Part shown: positions 56,118 through 64,000 of the stretch, piece by piece
Layout of the letters: each line of letters starts with the position of its first letter
Numbering within the stretch: the first letter of the stretch is position 1
Source: Peribacillus kribbensis DSM 17871
GTDB taxonomy: Bacteria > Bacillota > Bacilli > Bacillales > DSM-1321
Reading direction: 5' to 3'
DNA length: 64,000 bases
Assembly (NCBI RefSeq): GCF_000430765.1
Contig: NZ_AUMQ01000016.1
Coordinates: forward strand, 62,001-126,000
The notes under the pieces: model-generated
Databases searched by the model: none
Seen by the model: the letters and a program-made list of their open reading frames with translations, nothing else
Told to the model about the DNA's origin: nothing
Position numbers and translations under genes: made by a program

Positions 56118-57579
56118 TATTTTGAAACTCCTTTTCCAGCATTCGAATAACTTCCGGGTACTTCTGGAACATATCAATTGAAGACAAACTTTTTAAATGC
56201 TTAATTTGCTCATCCTTATTTCTAGCTAATCCGTCAATCGTATTTTTGGCTACTTGGTAAACTTGTTCGACTTCAAGTATCTTATCCTCAAACTGTTCGT
56301 CCTGGGCTAAGTCATAATAGACAGCTGAATACGGAAAGCTATCTTCAATACTCTTAACAAAACCGTCTAAAAGTTTGAACTGCTCATCATTTAAAGATTC
56401 TTGCAAAACTTTAAAAATTGGTATGTCACGATTCACCAAGTATTGCATTTTTTCCCGATTCTCAATCTTGTTCCAGATGTGTTGGTAACTATCATGGACA
56501 ACTTTTCTACCTCGATATCTATAAACTCGTTCACTCTTACCAACGACACGAAGAACGATTTGCTTAAGTTGTTCTTTAATCATACTGGGGATTTGAGCAG
56601 ATGATTTTTTTACGTCTATTGTCCAATGCGTATCAATATTGTTCGGAAGATCAATACGTACTTTCGCAAGACGTTTAAGTTCCCCGTCACTTAATAAGCG
56701 GAACCATTTTCCCCAAACAATTAGTCGATTATTCCGATAAATATATAGCCCCTGTTTTAAATTCAACTCTCTATATTCGTTTAGTAATTGTCTTTCTTCT
56801 GTTGATAACTTACTGACGAAAGGAGTAATATATGGAGTAATTTTTATCGGTATCTTATCTATAAATAAAGTTTCTTCTTCAAGTCGCTGTGTAGCTCGAT
56901 TAGACAACATATATGGATCAATTGGTTCAACTTTTCTATTATTGAAAAAAAGTTCAAAATATTGTTTGGATATTTTATTCTCTAAGAATCTATGAAAAAC
57001 TAGCGCCATGTGTTTATCTGCGAAATTTAACTTTTCATTGAACTCTCTATCAAATTCCTTAGGAGATTCCGAAATTCTATCTATTTTTTCCCATACAATC
57101 ACTGTTCCTGACTTATAGTTTTCTAATTCAGATGAAAATCTAAGATTAGCTATTTGTTCTTCTGTATATCTTATCAGAGACCAATTTTTTGTTTTGTGAA
57201 TATGGTCTAAATCCCAACACGCAGCTGAAAGTTTTCCTCGTTGTTTTGAAATTACGGTCAGTTTCCTACATTGCGACATAGATGCCATTTTTAAACCTAA
57301 ACCGAATCGTCCCAAATCGTTTTCTCCACGTTCATCTAAAGAACTGCTACTTCCATATCGCATTGCTTTTTCAAGTTCAATATTTCCCATTCCTATTCCG
57401 TTATCAATTACAACGACATATGGAACTTTAGAATTTGAAAATTTCACGTCGACGCGCTTTGCAAAATTACTGATTGAATTGTCAATAATATCTGCCATTG
57501 CCGTTTCAAAAGAGTAGCCAATTGATCGTGTCGACTCTACTAAATTTGGTGCATAAGGAGTTAAAATTAAATCTTCCAT
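56110..57579 (-). CDS. MORC/MutL-like GHKL ATPase (cassette B)
   Basis: A 489-residue GHKL ATPase, first gene of cassette B. Bergerat motifs: MADIIDNSISNFA with Asp30 and Asn34, VVIDNGIGM with Asp59 and Gly61, and LGRFGLGLKMASMSQCRKLTV with the G2 loop at 93-97. The region after (YRNNRLIVWGKWFRL, then KSSAQIP with a Lys in place of the MutL-type transducer Lys) fits the S5 transducer fold seen in MORC proteins. Such clamps close on DNA with ATP. This gene, Z1, DUF4420 and AIPR match the MORC-origin restriction cassettes described by Iyer and colleagues. The N-terminal LVESTRSIGYSFETAM is typical of that clade. Confidence 0.88.
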   Translation of the reverse strand: MEDLILTPYAPNLVESTRSIGYSFETAMADIIDNSISNFAKRVDVKFSNSKVPYVVVIDNGIGMGNIELEKAMRYGSSSSLDERGENDLGRFGLGLKMASMSQCRKLTVISKQRGKLSAACWDLDHIHKTKNWSLIRYTEEQIANLRFSSELENYKSGTVIVWEKIDRISESPKEFDREFNEKLNFADKHMALVFHRFLENKISKQYFELFFNNRKVEPIDPYMLSNRATQRLEEETLFIDKIPIKITPYITPFVSKLSTEERQLLNEYRELNLKQGLYIYRNNRLIVWGKWFRLLSDGELKRLAKVRIDLPNNIDTHWTIDVKKSSAQIPSMIKEQLKQIVLRVVGKSERVYRYRGRKVVHDSYQHIWNKIENREKMQYLVNRDIPIFKVLQESLNDEQFKLLDGFVKSIEDSFPYSAVYYDLAQDEQFEDKILEVEQVYQVAKNTIDGLARNKDEQIKHLKSLSSIDMFQKYPEVIRMLEKEFQNNG

Positions 57580-59023
57580 AACATTGCCATCCCTTTTATA
57601 TATCCACTTTTAATCTATTCTTATAAAATCAAATTTTCCAAAATGAAAAATAAGCTAACACTTGTAAGTCTTAACTTCAAGTATACTATGAACAAGTAAA
57701 CTGTTGTACTAGTGAATTCTGTGCGACTCTTCCTAATAGAAACGGAATACATGGGAAACACATATAATCATCGTCAAAAAAAAATTAAGAAAACTAAAAG
57801 AAAAATTATACTAAGAAATTCTAATTCACGAGAAATTTTCGGCTTTTTTCGCTCCCCCGCTAATAATTTAAACATATATAGAAGTACCGCTTAACAAATT
57901 GAAGAGCTGCTGCTTCCTATTATTCAGCTTTTTATCATACTAAAGTAACATTATGTCCCTTTGAATAATAAACCAAAAATGGTTTTTAATCCGAAAGCAG
58001 GACATCAAATACCTGGTAGGTACAGCTCTTAATTAAATTTCTATATTCCAAACATGAATAGAAATAATGCTTTTTCCACCCTAAAGGACTATAGAAGCGT
58101 ATTCAACTAACTTTCACTTGCATTTGGCCTATCAAAGTACGCTAGAAGTCGTCTTTTCAATAAGTTTAGAAGAGATTTACAAAACTGATCTACTGGCGCC
58201 GTCTATTTTTGCGTCTTCCCTAGTTCTTCTTTCGGAAAGTTAGTTCTGTTACAAGCTATAAACACCGCCATCCAGATTGGCTTACGCAATCGTCGCACCA
58301 ATTGTGTATTTCAATTTACCCAATTCTTAAACTTGTCTCTTGAGTATATTTAATACCATTTGTTTTTTACTAATGACTACAGCAAATGCATCTGCTCCTT
58401 ATCAAAAGCATATGAATTGCATTTGTGTTCAGACCCTCAATTAAATCCATAACAACGATTATTGTCCCCCCCTACTTTCCTTATTTTTACAGGTGGGGCT
58501 TTGTTCGTGATAGGGTTAGACCAATATTAAATTATTACTGGAAAGCGAAATAGCGAACCATCATCAGTTCGCCTGTTGCTGTTACTCCTCCTACACCTTA
58601 TTTAACTTATAGTTATCCGTTTTATTAAGTTTAGACGGGAGTGTGGTATATCCTATATGTTCACTTCCATGCATTCGAAATCCTCGTCATTCTGTGTCCA
58701 TCACTAGGAACATACCGATACGACCCCTATGTGTTTAGGATGTTGCAGCTTACTGCGCTTAAGAAACTTTGTAGAAAGCATATTTGCTCCGTATGCTTTC
58801 GTGGTCTTCCCTCTCGGAAATCTTCTCGCTTCAAACTAATCATAGGTAGAGAATTACTAGGTGCTATTAAATAAAAAACACCTTTGAGGAATGATAAATT
58901 TGGTTGTACAAGAGATATTTTACTACAGTATTGGCAGGCTCTATGGATATACATTTGCAAGAAAAAGATTCCAACTATTTTCATATAATTGATTTATACT
59001 ATTAAAAAGGAGGAGGTAAATAT
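57580..59023. other. 1.4-kb stretch without supported gene
   Basis: AT-rich, with short frames only. Frames at 57712-57894, 58641-58874 and 58727-58984 lack ribosome binding sites and recognisable content. A loose hairpin of a C run and GGTGGGG lies at about 58468-58497. The last 30 bases hold a strong AAGGAGGAGG for the next gene. It may contain the promoter of cassette B at its left end. No RNA gene is recognised. Confidence 0.5.
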
Positions 59024-59977
59024 ATGAATTTTAATTATTTGTATTATCCGTCTATATCATTACCTAATGATGCTTGGTTAAGAAGGGTACTTTTATATTC
59101 AAATAAGATAGCATCCATTGTCCCTGAAAAATTACAGGGCAACTTAAATGGCGATATTGATATTTTAAAAGGTTGTAATGAATATATCCCATTTTCTCCA
59201 GAAGAGTTTTTGAGTAATAATGAAGATTGTCTAACTAATTTCGAGAATGAAGTAACAGAATATTTTAATTCTGAATTTTTTAGTAATTTGCTAACTCAAA
59301 AGAAAAATACAGAAAAATTCCTAGTTCATGATTCTAAGTTTACATATGAATTAAAGAAACTGTTCCAAAAAAAAGAGTTTTTCGACCTAGAACTTGATAG
59401 CTGGAATCAGACACCCAAAATTGTGGGTGATGTATACATGGGGTTGCTAGCTAAACACATGGGAGAACATTATTCTTACATCCCAACAACAAACAGTGTT
59501 TATCATCAAAATAAGACTTTTAAGAATAACAGATTATCAATGGAAGAAATTGGAGAATTAAAGATGATAGATAGTCTACCTTCACCATCTGTTGATGTTC
59601 CAATCCTTGATATAATTAGATTTAAAACAAAAAGAGAGCAGGAACTACTTAAATTTAGATGTGTACTAAGAGAAAATATAGAAATATTAAGTACAATTGA
59701 TAATCAGGAAGATTATTCACTGACAGCTTTAATACAACCAAGTAAAAAACTAATATCTGGGATTGGGGGAGGTACAATAGTTTCAGCCCTTTCTGGAAAT
59801 TTAATAATAGGAGCTGCTATTGGTTTAGGAGGAGTAGTTTTCGACATTAGTAAAATAGCTAAAGATTATCATCTAAAAAGAAACAATATTATAGCATCAT
59901 CTCCCTATTCTTATGCCTTTTACTCGAAAAAGTTTATGAAAAGGTCATTACGAAGAAAGAATGTATTTTTAAAATGA
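59024..59977 (+). CDS. DUF6236-like protein with C-terminal hydrophobic hairpin
   Basis: A 317-residue protein with AAGGAGGAGG eight bases before the ATG. The opening LYYPSISLPNDAWLRRVLLYSNKIASIVP recalls DUF6236 proteins as I remember them. The middle is helical and charged. Residues 250-280 (ISGIGGGTIVSALSGNLIIGAAIGLGGVVF in the sequence, shortened here: GGGTIVSALSGNLIIGAAIG) form a hydrophobic, Gly-rich segment that may insert into membrane. The C-terminus is very basic (KKFMKRSLRRKN). It stands alone with its own terminator. DUF6236 members are often found in defence islands, and the build suggests a membrane-acting effector. The function is unproven. Confidence 0.68.
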   Translation: MNFNYLYYPSISLPNDAWLRRVLLYSNKIASIVPEKLQGNLNGDIDILKGCNEYIPFSPEEFLSNNEDCLTNFENEVTEYFNSEFFSNLLTQKKNTEKFLVHDSKFTYELKKLFQKKEFFDLELDSWNQTPKIVGDVYMGLLAKHMGEHYSYIPTTNSVYHQNKTFKNNRLSMEEIGELKMIDSLPSPSVDVPILDIIRFKTKREQELLKFRCVLRENIEILSTIDNQEDYSLTALIQPSKKLISGIGGGTIVSALSGNLIIGAAIGLGGVVFDISKIAKDYHLKRNNIIASSPYSYAFYSKKFMKRSLRRKNVFLK

Positions 59978-60118
59978 GTCGTACTAAAATTAAGAAATGA
60001 CTTGGATTATTAACATATCAATAAAATTTATAACTATAACAGATAAATTATCTAATAGGTTTAAATTTTATTTTACTTATGTTAATAAAGTAGTCGAACT
60101 ATTTAGGGAATAATTTTG

Positions 60119-60144
60119 GGCACTCTATAAAGAGTGCCGTTTTT
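60119..60144 (+). terminator. Terminator of the DUF6236-like gene
   Basis: GGCACTC and GAGTGCC form a 7-bp stem with a 6-base loop, followed by G and five T. It lies 140 bases after the stop at 59977. Confidence 0.82.
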
Positions 60145-60146
60145 GA

Positions 60147-60174
60147 TGTATACCTACTAGATGGTAGGTATACA
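60147..60174. repeat. Perfect inverted repeat beside the terminator
   Basis: TGTATACCTAC and GTAGGTATACA form an 11-bp perfect inverted repeat with a 6-base spacer, only two bases after the terminator T run. It may be an operator-like site, a recombination site or a second hairpin. Nothing around it decides. Confidence 0.6.
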
Positions 60175-60386
60175 AATGTATTTCTATTTTACTATGATCT
60201 TACTATTTATTATTGAGTACAAGAACATGACAGACAAATAAACCATACTTATTAAGCCCCTGTATTTCGGCAATACATTCTCCATACAATATATATCCAA
60301 CTGCCCCAGCACACCTGAACTGTGTTTCCAGCTCAATTTCTTGGACTTCATACCCTTAATGCAGCTCCATCCTTTATTTAACCCTA

Positions 60387-61808
60387 TTAAAAATATCTTA
60401 CCTTTATCATGGGATGCATTGCTAAGAACCTTTCTAATTCTAAAAACGACCAATTGTCAGTTTCTAATTTTAATCCTCGCTTTGTCATTGTCTCCGAAAT
60501 ACCATCGAGCGTATCATAAAGCGTAGAGTCAATGACTACCGATGTCATAACTCCATATCCATCCGCATTATACTGGTGAATTATATCTGATATACCTATT
60601 ACTTTTGAAGCTGTTAAAGATGAACCAGGTTTATACAATTTACATTGAAAAATATATTTCTTTGGCCTTTCTCCTGGTAAGGCTTTAGTCCAAACCACAA
60701 TATCCCTGCCTCCATCTCTAGAGCGTGATTTACCCATTTTTCTAATAGTTTTTGAATCGAATCTTTCATTATAATATAAAACGTCATAACAAAGTGTTTC
60801 AAAGGTATCATCATCAAGTTTTGACCAATCACAACTTATATCACTATTTATCCCCTCTACCAAGTCAATTGAATTAATTGTAATGGAAATATTTTGCCTA
60901 AGATGCGATATATCACTAGATAGTAATTTTTCAGGGTAAAAAAATATATAACTATATTTTTCATCTTGAAAAACAACTATATTTCCTGAACTAGATATAA
61001 AGGACTCTATAATAGTAGTATCGTGCAAGTAATTAAAATCAAGTAAATTATTTTTTTCATTTTTATTAATTATCGATGCACATTTTTGAGCATTTAATAA
61101 ACCTTCTGGCATTCCAACAAGGTAACCCGAACTAATTAATACCTTTTGTGTTCTGAACATTAAAAGAGCTGCATTTTGCAGTTCAAGTTCTTTTATATCG
61201 AGGTAAAATTCCAATACATCCTTCAAATTAACCTCGTTGGGGACTATCCAACCGTTATTCACTGAAATATAAATATCGAAGCCGATGCTATTGCTAAACA
61301 GTGATCGCCAGTATCCATACTTTCTTTCAGGAAAACGACTAATCTCCGCTATAACATCCTCATTTTCTAACTCAAAATAGCAACCACCAATATAATTCGC
61401 TAAGAAACTATCAGCAATCTTGGGGAACTTAATAGTTTCTTTCCCCTCTAAAATTTCAAGTTCGTGTTTATAACGTTGGTCGTAGAAAAGATCAGATGCT
61501 TGGGTTATAAAATATATTTCTTCTGCTAAAGATAATAAATTTCTTGGTCTTATTTGAAAAATCATTGACTTATAAGGAAGTCCGTATTCAAAGTAATTTT
61601 CTTGATAATCTATTTCCTTGCTTACTTTACACAATAACTCCCCAATAAAGGAGGCGGTTAGATAATCATCTACTATATCTAAATAAGAATTTGCAGTACC
61701 AATAGAACTCATATTTAGTTCAATATTTATTATTTTTCCAGCTTTATTAAGCCCATTATGTATTTCCTCAACAGTTTGATTTTCAAAATGAGACAGGTTA
61801 AATTTCAC
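60387..61808 (-). CDS. Restriction endonuclease with C-terminal Mrr-type catalytic domain
   Basis: A 473-residue protein when started at GTG 61808, which has AAGGGGA six to seven bases upstream; an in-frame GTG at 61862 has none. The first 340 residues are an unrecognised alpha/beta region with many aromatic strands. The last 130 form an Mrr-like PD-(D/E)XK domain: LDDDTFETLCYDVLYY, SRSRDGGRDIVVW with the catalytic Asp, and YIFQCKLYK with Gln-x-Lys. Mrr-family enzymes cut modified or foreign DNA. It lies 86 bases downstream of a defence helicase on the same strand, so the two may act together. Length is greater than simple Mrr proteins, so the N-terminus is probably a sensor. Confidence 0.83.
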   Translation of the reverse strand: MKFNLSHFENQTVEEIHNGLNKAGKIINIELNMSSIGTANSYLDIVDDYLTASFIGELLCKVSKEIDYQENYFEYGLPYKSMIFQIRPRNLLSLAEEIYFITQASDLFYDQRYKHELEILEGKETIKFPKIADSFLANYIGGCYFELENEDVIAEISRFPERKYGYWRSLFSNSIGFDIYISVNNGWIVPNEVNLKDVLEFYLDIKELELQNAALLMFRTQKVLISSGYLVGMPEGLLNAQKCASIINKNEKNNLLDFNYLHDTTIIESFISSSGNIVVFQDEKYSYIFFYPEKLLSSDISHLRQNISITINSIDLVEGINSDISCDWSKLDDDTFETLCYDVLYYNERFDSKTIRKMGKSRSRDGGRDIVVWTKALPGERPKKYIFQCKLYKPGSSLTASKVIGISDIIHQYNADGYGVMTSVVIDSTLYDTLDGISETMTKRGLKLETDNWSFLELERFLAMHPMIKVRYF

Positions 61809-61894
61809 AAAAAATCCCCTTTTCTTTAATTTCCATATAAAGGAGTTATATATATATAACACATAAAATATTAATTTAACTAAACTGTAATGTT

Positions 61895-64000
61895 CTAATT
61901 ATTAGCTTGTCGTGCAAAATAATAGTGTAGTCTATACTCACATATCTCCTTAGTCATTCCATACAGTGTGTCCTGATCTTCAGGCATTACGTCAAACTTC
62001 AGACTAAATCCATGATCATTTAAGGCTGTTTGACTAGTCGCATTTCCACTCCATTTACTCATCGGCATTCTAGCAATCAAGCTGCTGACTCCCTTTTGAT
62101 CATACTCCCATAGCTTAAAGGTACCTTTATCCGAGAAGTCCTTCTGCTTTCTATATTCTGCCTCTGTTAAGTATCTGTGGAAGAAAGGGGCAGCCTCTTC
62201 TGGAGTAAAGGGCTTAAACCAGTTATCAACACCCCTCTCCAGCATGGCTAGAAGTAAAACCATTTTGTAACTTTTTTTCATATCTGTTTTCTCTACATCC
62301 TTCAGCCAGTCTATATATCGGAAAAATAGGCCCGATTCTGTAGCTGACAGTTCCCCTGCCCATTCTAGGAACCCAAAGTAGGAGTTAAATTCAATTGAGT
62401 ACTGCCTGGAGTCGGAAGCACCAAATAAATGAAGCTCCACATAACTCGGCCTTCTACCAAGCTCCTGCTTCACCTTCATGTAATCGGAATACAGCTTGTC
62501 CTTCCTTGGCTGCCTCTTCCTGTTCATTTCTTCTAAAAGATTAATAACCTTTACATCCAAGTCTATTTCACACATTTCAGGTACAACCGGCTGGATCTTT
62601 TTAGCCTTTCCCTTTGGTTCAGGATCCTTGTTAAATAGGCTGAGCTTAATATCCGCATTGCGATAGTTCCCAATCAGGTCAATAATGATACAATACTCCT
62701 TGCCTTCAGCAAGACGCAGGCCGCGGCCTATCTGCTGTGTGAAAACGGTCAATGATTCGGTCGGCCGGACGAATAAAAGGGTATCGACAGTAGGAATATC
62801 GACTCCTTCATTAAACAGGTCCACGGTAAAGATTAAGTCTATTTCTCCCTTAGACAGCTTATCAATGGCCTCTTTACGTCCAACACCCAGCTGTTTCGAG
62901 TGAAGGCTGACTGTTTTATATCCCTGCTTATTAAAGTAGCTTGATAAAAAGTTGGCCTGCCTGATTGAGGAACAAAAGCCTATTGTCCGGGTCTGTCTGT
63001 TTTCGTTCCATGCATTTAGGATTTTATCCGCCATTTCATCCCTTAGCTGAACCTGCAGGAGCTCCTGCTCATCATAGCGATTTCCGAGCCAGGTAATCTG
63101 GCTGTAGTCAGTATCATCATATACTCCGAAATATTTAAAAGGAGACAGCCATTTTCGTTCGATTGCTTCCAGGAAGTCCAGCCGGTAGGCTACATTTCCG
63201 TCGCAGATGGCGTACACATCTTTGTTATCATTGCGATCCGGTGTGGCTGTTATCCCCAATAGGAATTTCGGTTTGAAATAATTGAGAGCCCGCCTATACG
63301 TGTCAGCAGCGGCATGATGGAATTCGTCCACTATAATCAGGTCGAAATGATCAGGAGCGAACCGATTGATATGCCTTTGCATTCCAAGTGTATAAATAGA
63401 CGCAAAAATAATATCGGCATCTGCTTCCTTTAGGCTTCCGTTATAGATGCCATATTTCTTTTCAGGCATGATCCTTCTGAATGATTTCCTCGCCTGATAG
63501 AGAATCTCCTCTCGGTGAGCGATAAACAGCACTCGCTTGAACTTCTTTGCAAAAAACCCTGCCAGATAGGTTTTCCCCAGCCCTGTAGCCATAATGACAA
63601 GCGCCTTCTTATAGTCTTCCTCTAATGTGCTGTTCAGCTGTTCCAAAGCTTCTAGCTGGGCAAAGCGGGGCTGTATCTCTCCGTAATCTTCCCTCGTCTC
63701 ACCAATTTCCCCAGGTTGTTCGAGCTCTTCTTTATCTTCTCTCTGAAGCATCAATTCGTATTCATCAAGATCAGACCATTTTTTTGCGAGATGCTGGTTC
63801 TCTTTATGAAATATTTCATAACGCTGTTTATAGTCCTTTAGAGTCTCTTCATTCAAAGGCACCGTTTCATCTGCAAGGAAGGTCTTTAGAAATTGGTCCA
63901 GTGCTGTATTGAAGATTTCCTTTTCATCACTTACCGATAGATTCCATTCAACCCCATGATCCAAAGCAGATCTTGATAGGTTGGAGGAACAAACATAAAG
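61895..64000 (-). CDS. PLD-nuclease/superfamily 2 helicase, 5' end beyond window
   Basis: 701 visible residues, open to the right edge. The first visible residues (VCSSNLSRSALDHGVEWNLSVS) are the end of a phospholipase D-type nuclease domain, so the true start lies outside; the TTG at 63964 is a codon within the gene. Then come SF2 helicase motifs: ATGLGKTYLAGF (I), IVDEFHHAAADTY (II, DEFH), GITATPDRND (III), FTVDLFNEGVDIP (V) and QQIGRGLRLAEGK (VI). The C-terminal 200 residues are helical with WEYDQKGVSSLIARMPMSKW. Such PLD-helicase proteins are anti-phage or restriction factors. It ends in CEYRLHYYFARQ and lacks an obvious DUF3427 RGK box. Confidence 0.88.
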   Translation of the reverse strand, partial: LYVCSSNLSRSALDHGVEWNLSVSDEKEIFNTALDQFLKTFLADETVPLNEETLKDYKQRYEIFHKENQHLAKKWSDLDEYELMLQREDKEELEQPGEIGETREDYGEIQPRFAQLEALEQLNSTLEEDYKKALVIMATGLGKTYLAGFFAKKFKRVLFIAHREEILYQARKSFRRIMPEKKYGIYNGSLKEADADIIFASIYTLGMQRHINRFAPDHFDLIIVDEFHHAAADTYRRALNYFKPKFLLGITATPDRNDNKDVYAICDGNVAYRLDFLEAIERKWLSPFKYFGVYDDTDYSQITWLGNRYDEQELLQVQLRDEMADKILNAWNENRQTRTIGFCSSIRQANFLSSYFNKQGYKTVSLHSKQLGVGRKEAIDKLSKGEIDLIFTVDLFNEGVDIPTVDTLLFVRPTESLTVFTQQIGRGLRLAEGKEYCIIIDLIGNYRNADIKLSLFNKDPEPKGKAKKIQPVVPEMCEIDLDVKVINLLEEMNRKRQPRKDKLYSDYMKVKQELGRRPSYVELHLFGASDSRQYSIEFNSYFGFLEWAGELSATESGLFFRYIDWLKDVEKTDMKKSYKMVLLLAMLERGVDNWFKPFTPEEAAPFFHRYLTEAEYRKQKDFSDKGTFKLWEYDQKGVSSLIARMPMSKWSGNATSQTALNDHGFSLKFDVMPEDQDTLYGMTKEICEYRLHYYFARQANN

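Noticed and set aside
57712-57894. 60-residue Lys/Arg-rich frame
   Set aside because: No ribosome binding site; the composition comes from an A-rich stretch.
58641-58984. Overlapping frames on both strands suggesting small genes
   Set aside because: No ribosome binding sites, odd composition and no recognisable content; probably chance.
1-64000. CRISPR arrays, rRNA genes, riboswitches or toxin-antitoxin pairs of the type II kind
   Set aside because: No regularly spaced repeats, rRNA-like tracts, T-box or other riboswitch signatures were seen on reading the window.

Overview
The window reads as a stretch of chromosome from a low-GC Gram-positive bacterium, most likely a member of the Bacillaceae. 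It is AT-rich, uses AGGAGG-type ribosome binding sites and ATG/GTG starts, and carries T-run terminators and Firmicute-type IS21 relics. Almost everything in it looks like accessory conflict or defence DNA. I recognise no core metabolic or housekeeping gene. Species cannot be assigned from the sequence alone.

Region 1 (1-18.0 kb, minus strand) is one long operon that runs out of the left edge. From its 5' end it holds an Hsp70 with a PIN nuclease-like domain inserted in its ATPase, a helical protein, a short Hsp70, a long coiled-coil protein that may be a GrpE-like exchange factor, an Hsp70, a helical protein, a second short Hsp70, an Hsp70 whose lid is replaced by a vWA domain, a WHH-family nuclease toxin, a SUKH immunity-like protein and two dynamin-family GTPases. 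Five Hsp70 paralogues without a J-protein, joined to nuclease and membrane-remodelling modules, match no system I can name. This is the best candidate for an undescribed system.

Region 2 (18.6-27.3 kb) has a stranded helicase C-terminus. It is followed by a three-gene McrBC-like cassette (coiled-coil protein, McrB-type AAA+ ATPase, DUF2357/PD-(D/E)XK nuclease) and an upstream four-gene operon of unknown function.

Region 3 (27.6-35.1 kb) is a five-gene Z1/GHKL cassette: Z1 helicase-like ATPase, GHKL ATPase, two unknown proteins and a DUF4420 PD-(D/E)XK protein. It is followed by a damaged vsr gene fused to antisense dcm debris.

Region 4 (35.7-46.7 kb) is largely a gene graveyard: an IS21 relic, dcm fragments, a broken integrase, a degenerate tRNA-Arg(CCU)-like sequence, NUDIX and DUF3427-helicase debris and a second IS21 relic. 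Three intact-looking genes survive in it: a DUF3883 protein, an EcoRII-type nuclease (copy A) with no cognate methylase beside it, and a small protein.

Region 5 (46.8-57.6 kb) is an intact restriction island: vsr, an EcoRII-like nuclease (copy B), a Dcm-type C5 methyltransferase, a small unknown gene, and an AIPR/DUF4420/Z1/MORC-like GHKL cassette. This matches the MutL/MORC-linked restriction systems described by Iyer, Abhiman and Aravind.

Region 6 (59.0-64.0 kb) carries a DUF6236-like membrane protein, an Mrr-type nuclease and the C-terminal part of a PLD-nuclease/SF2 helicase cut by the right edge. The layout suggests a defence island built by repeated acquisition, duplication and decay. 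The surviving methylase of region 5 may now protect the cell from both EcoRII-like nucleases.
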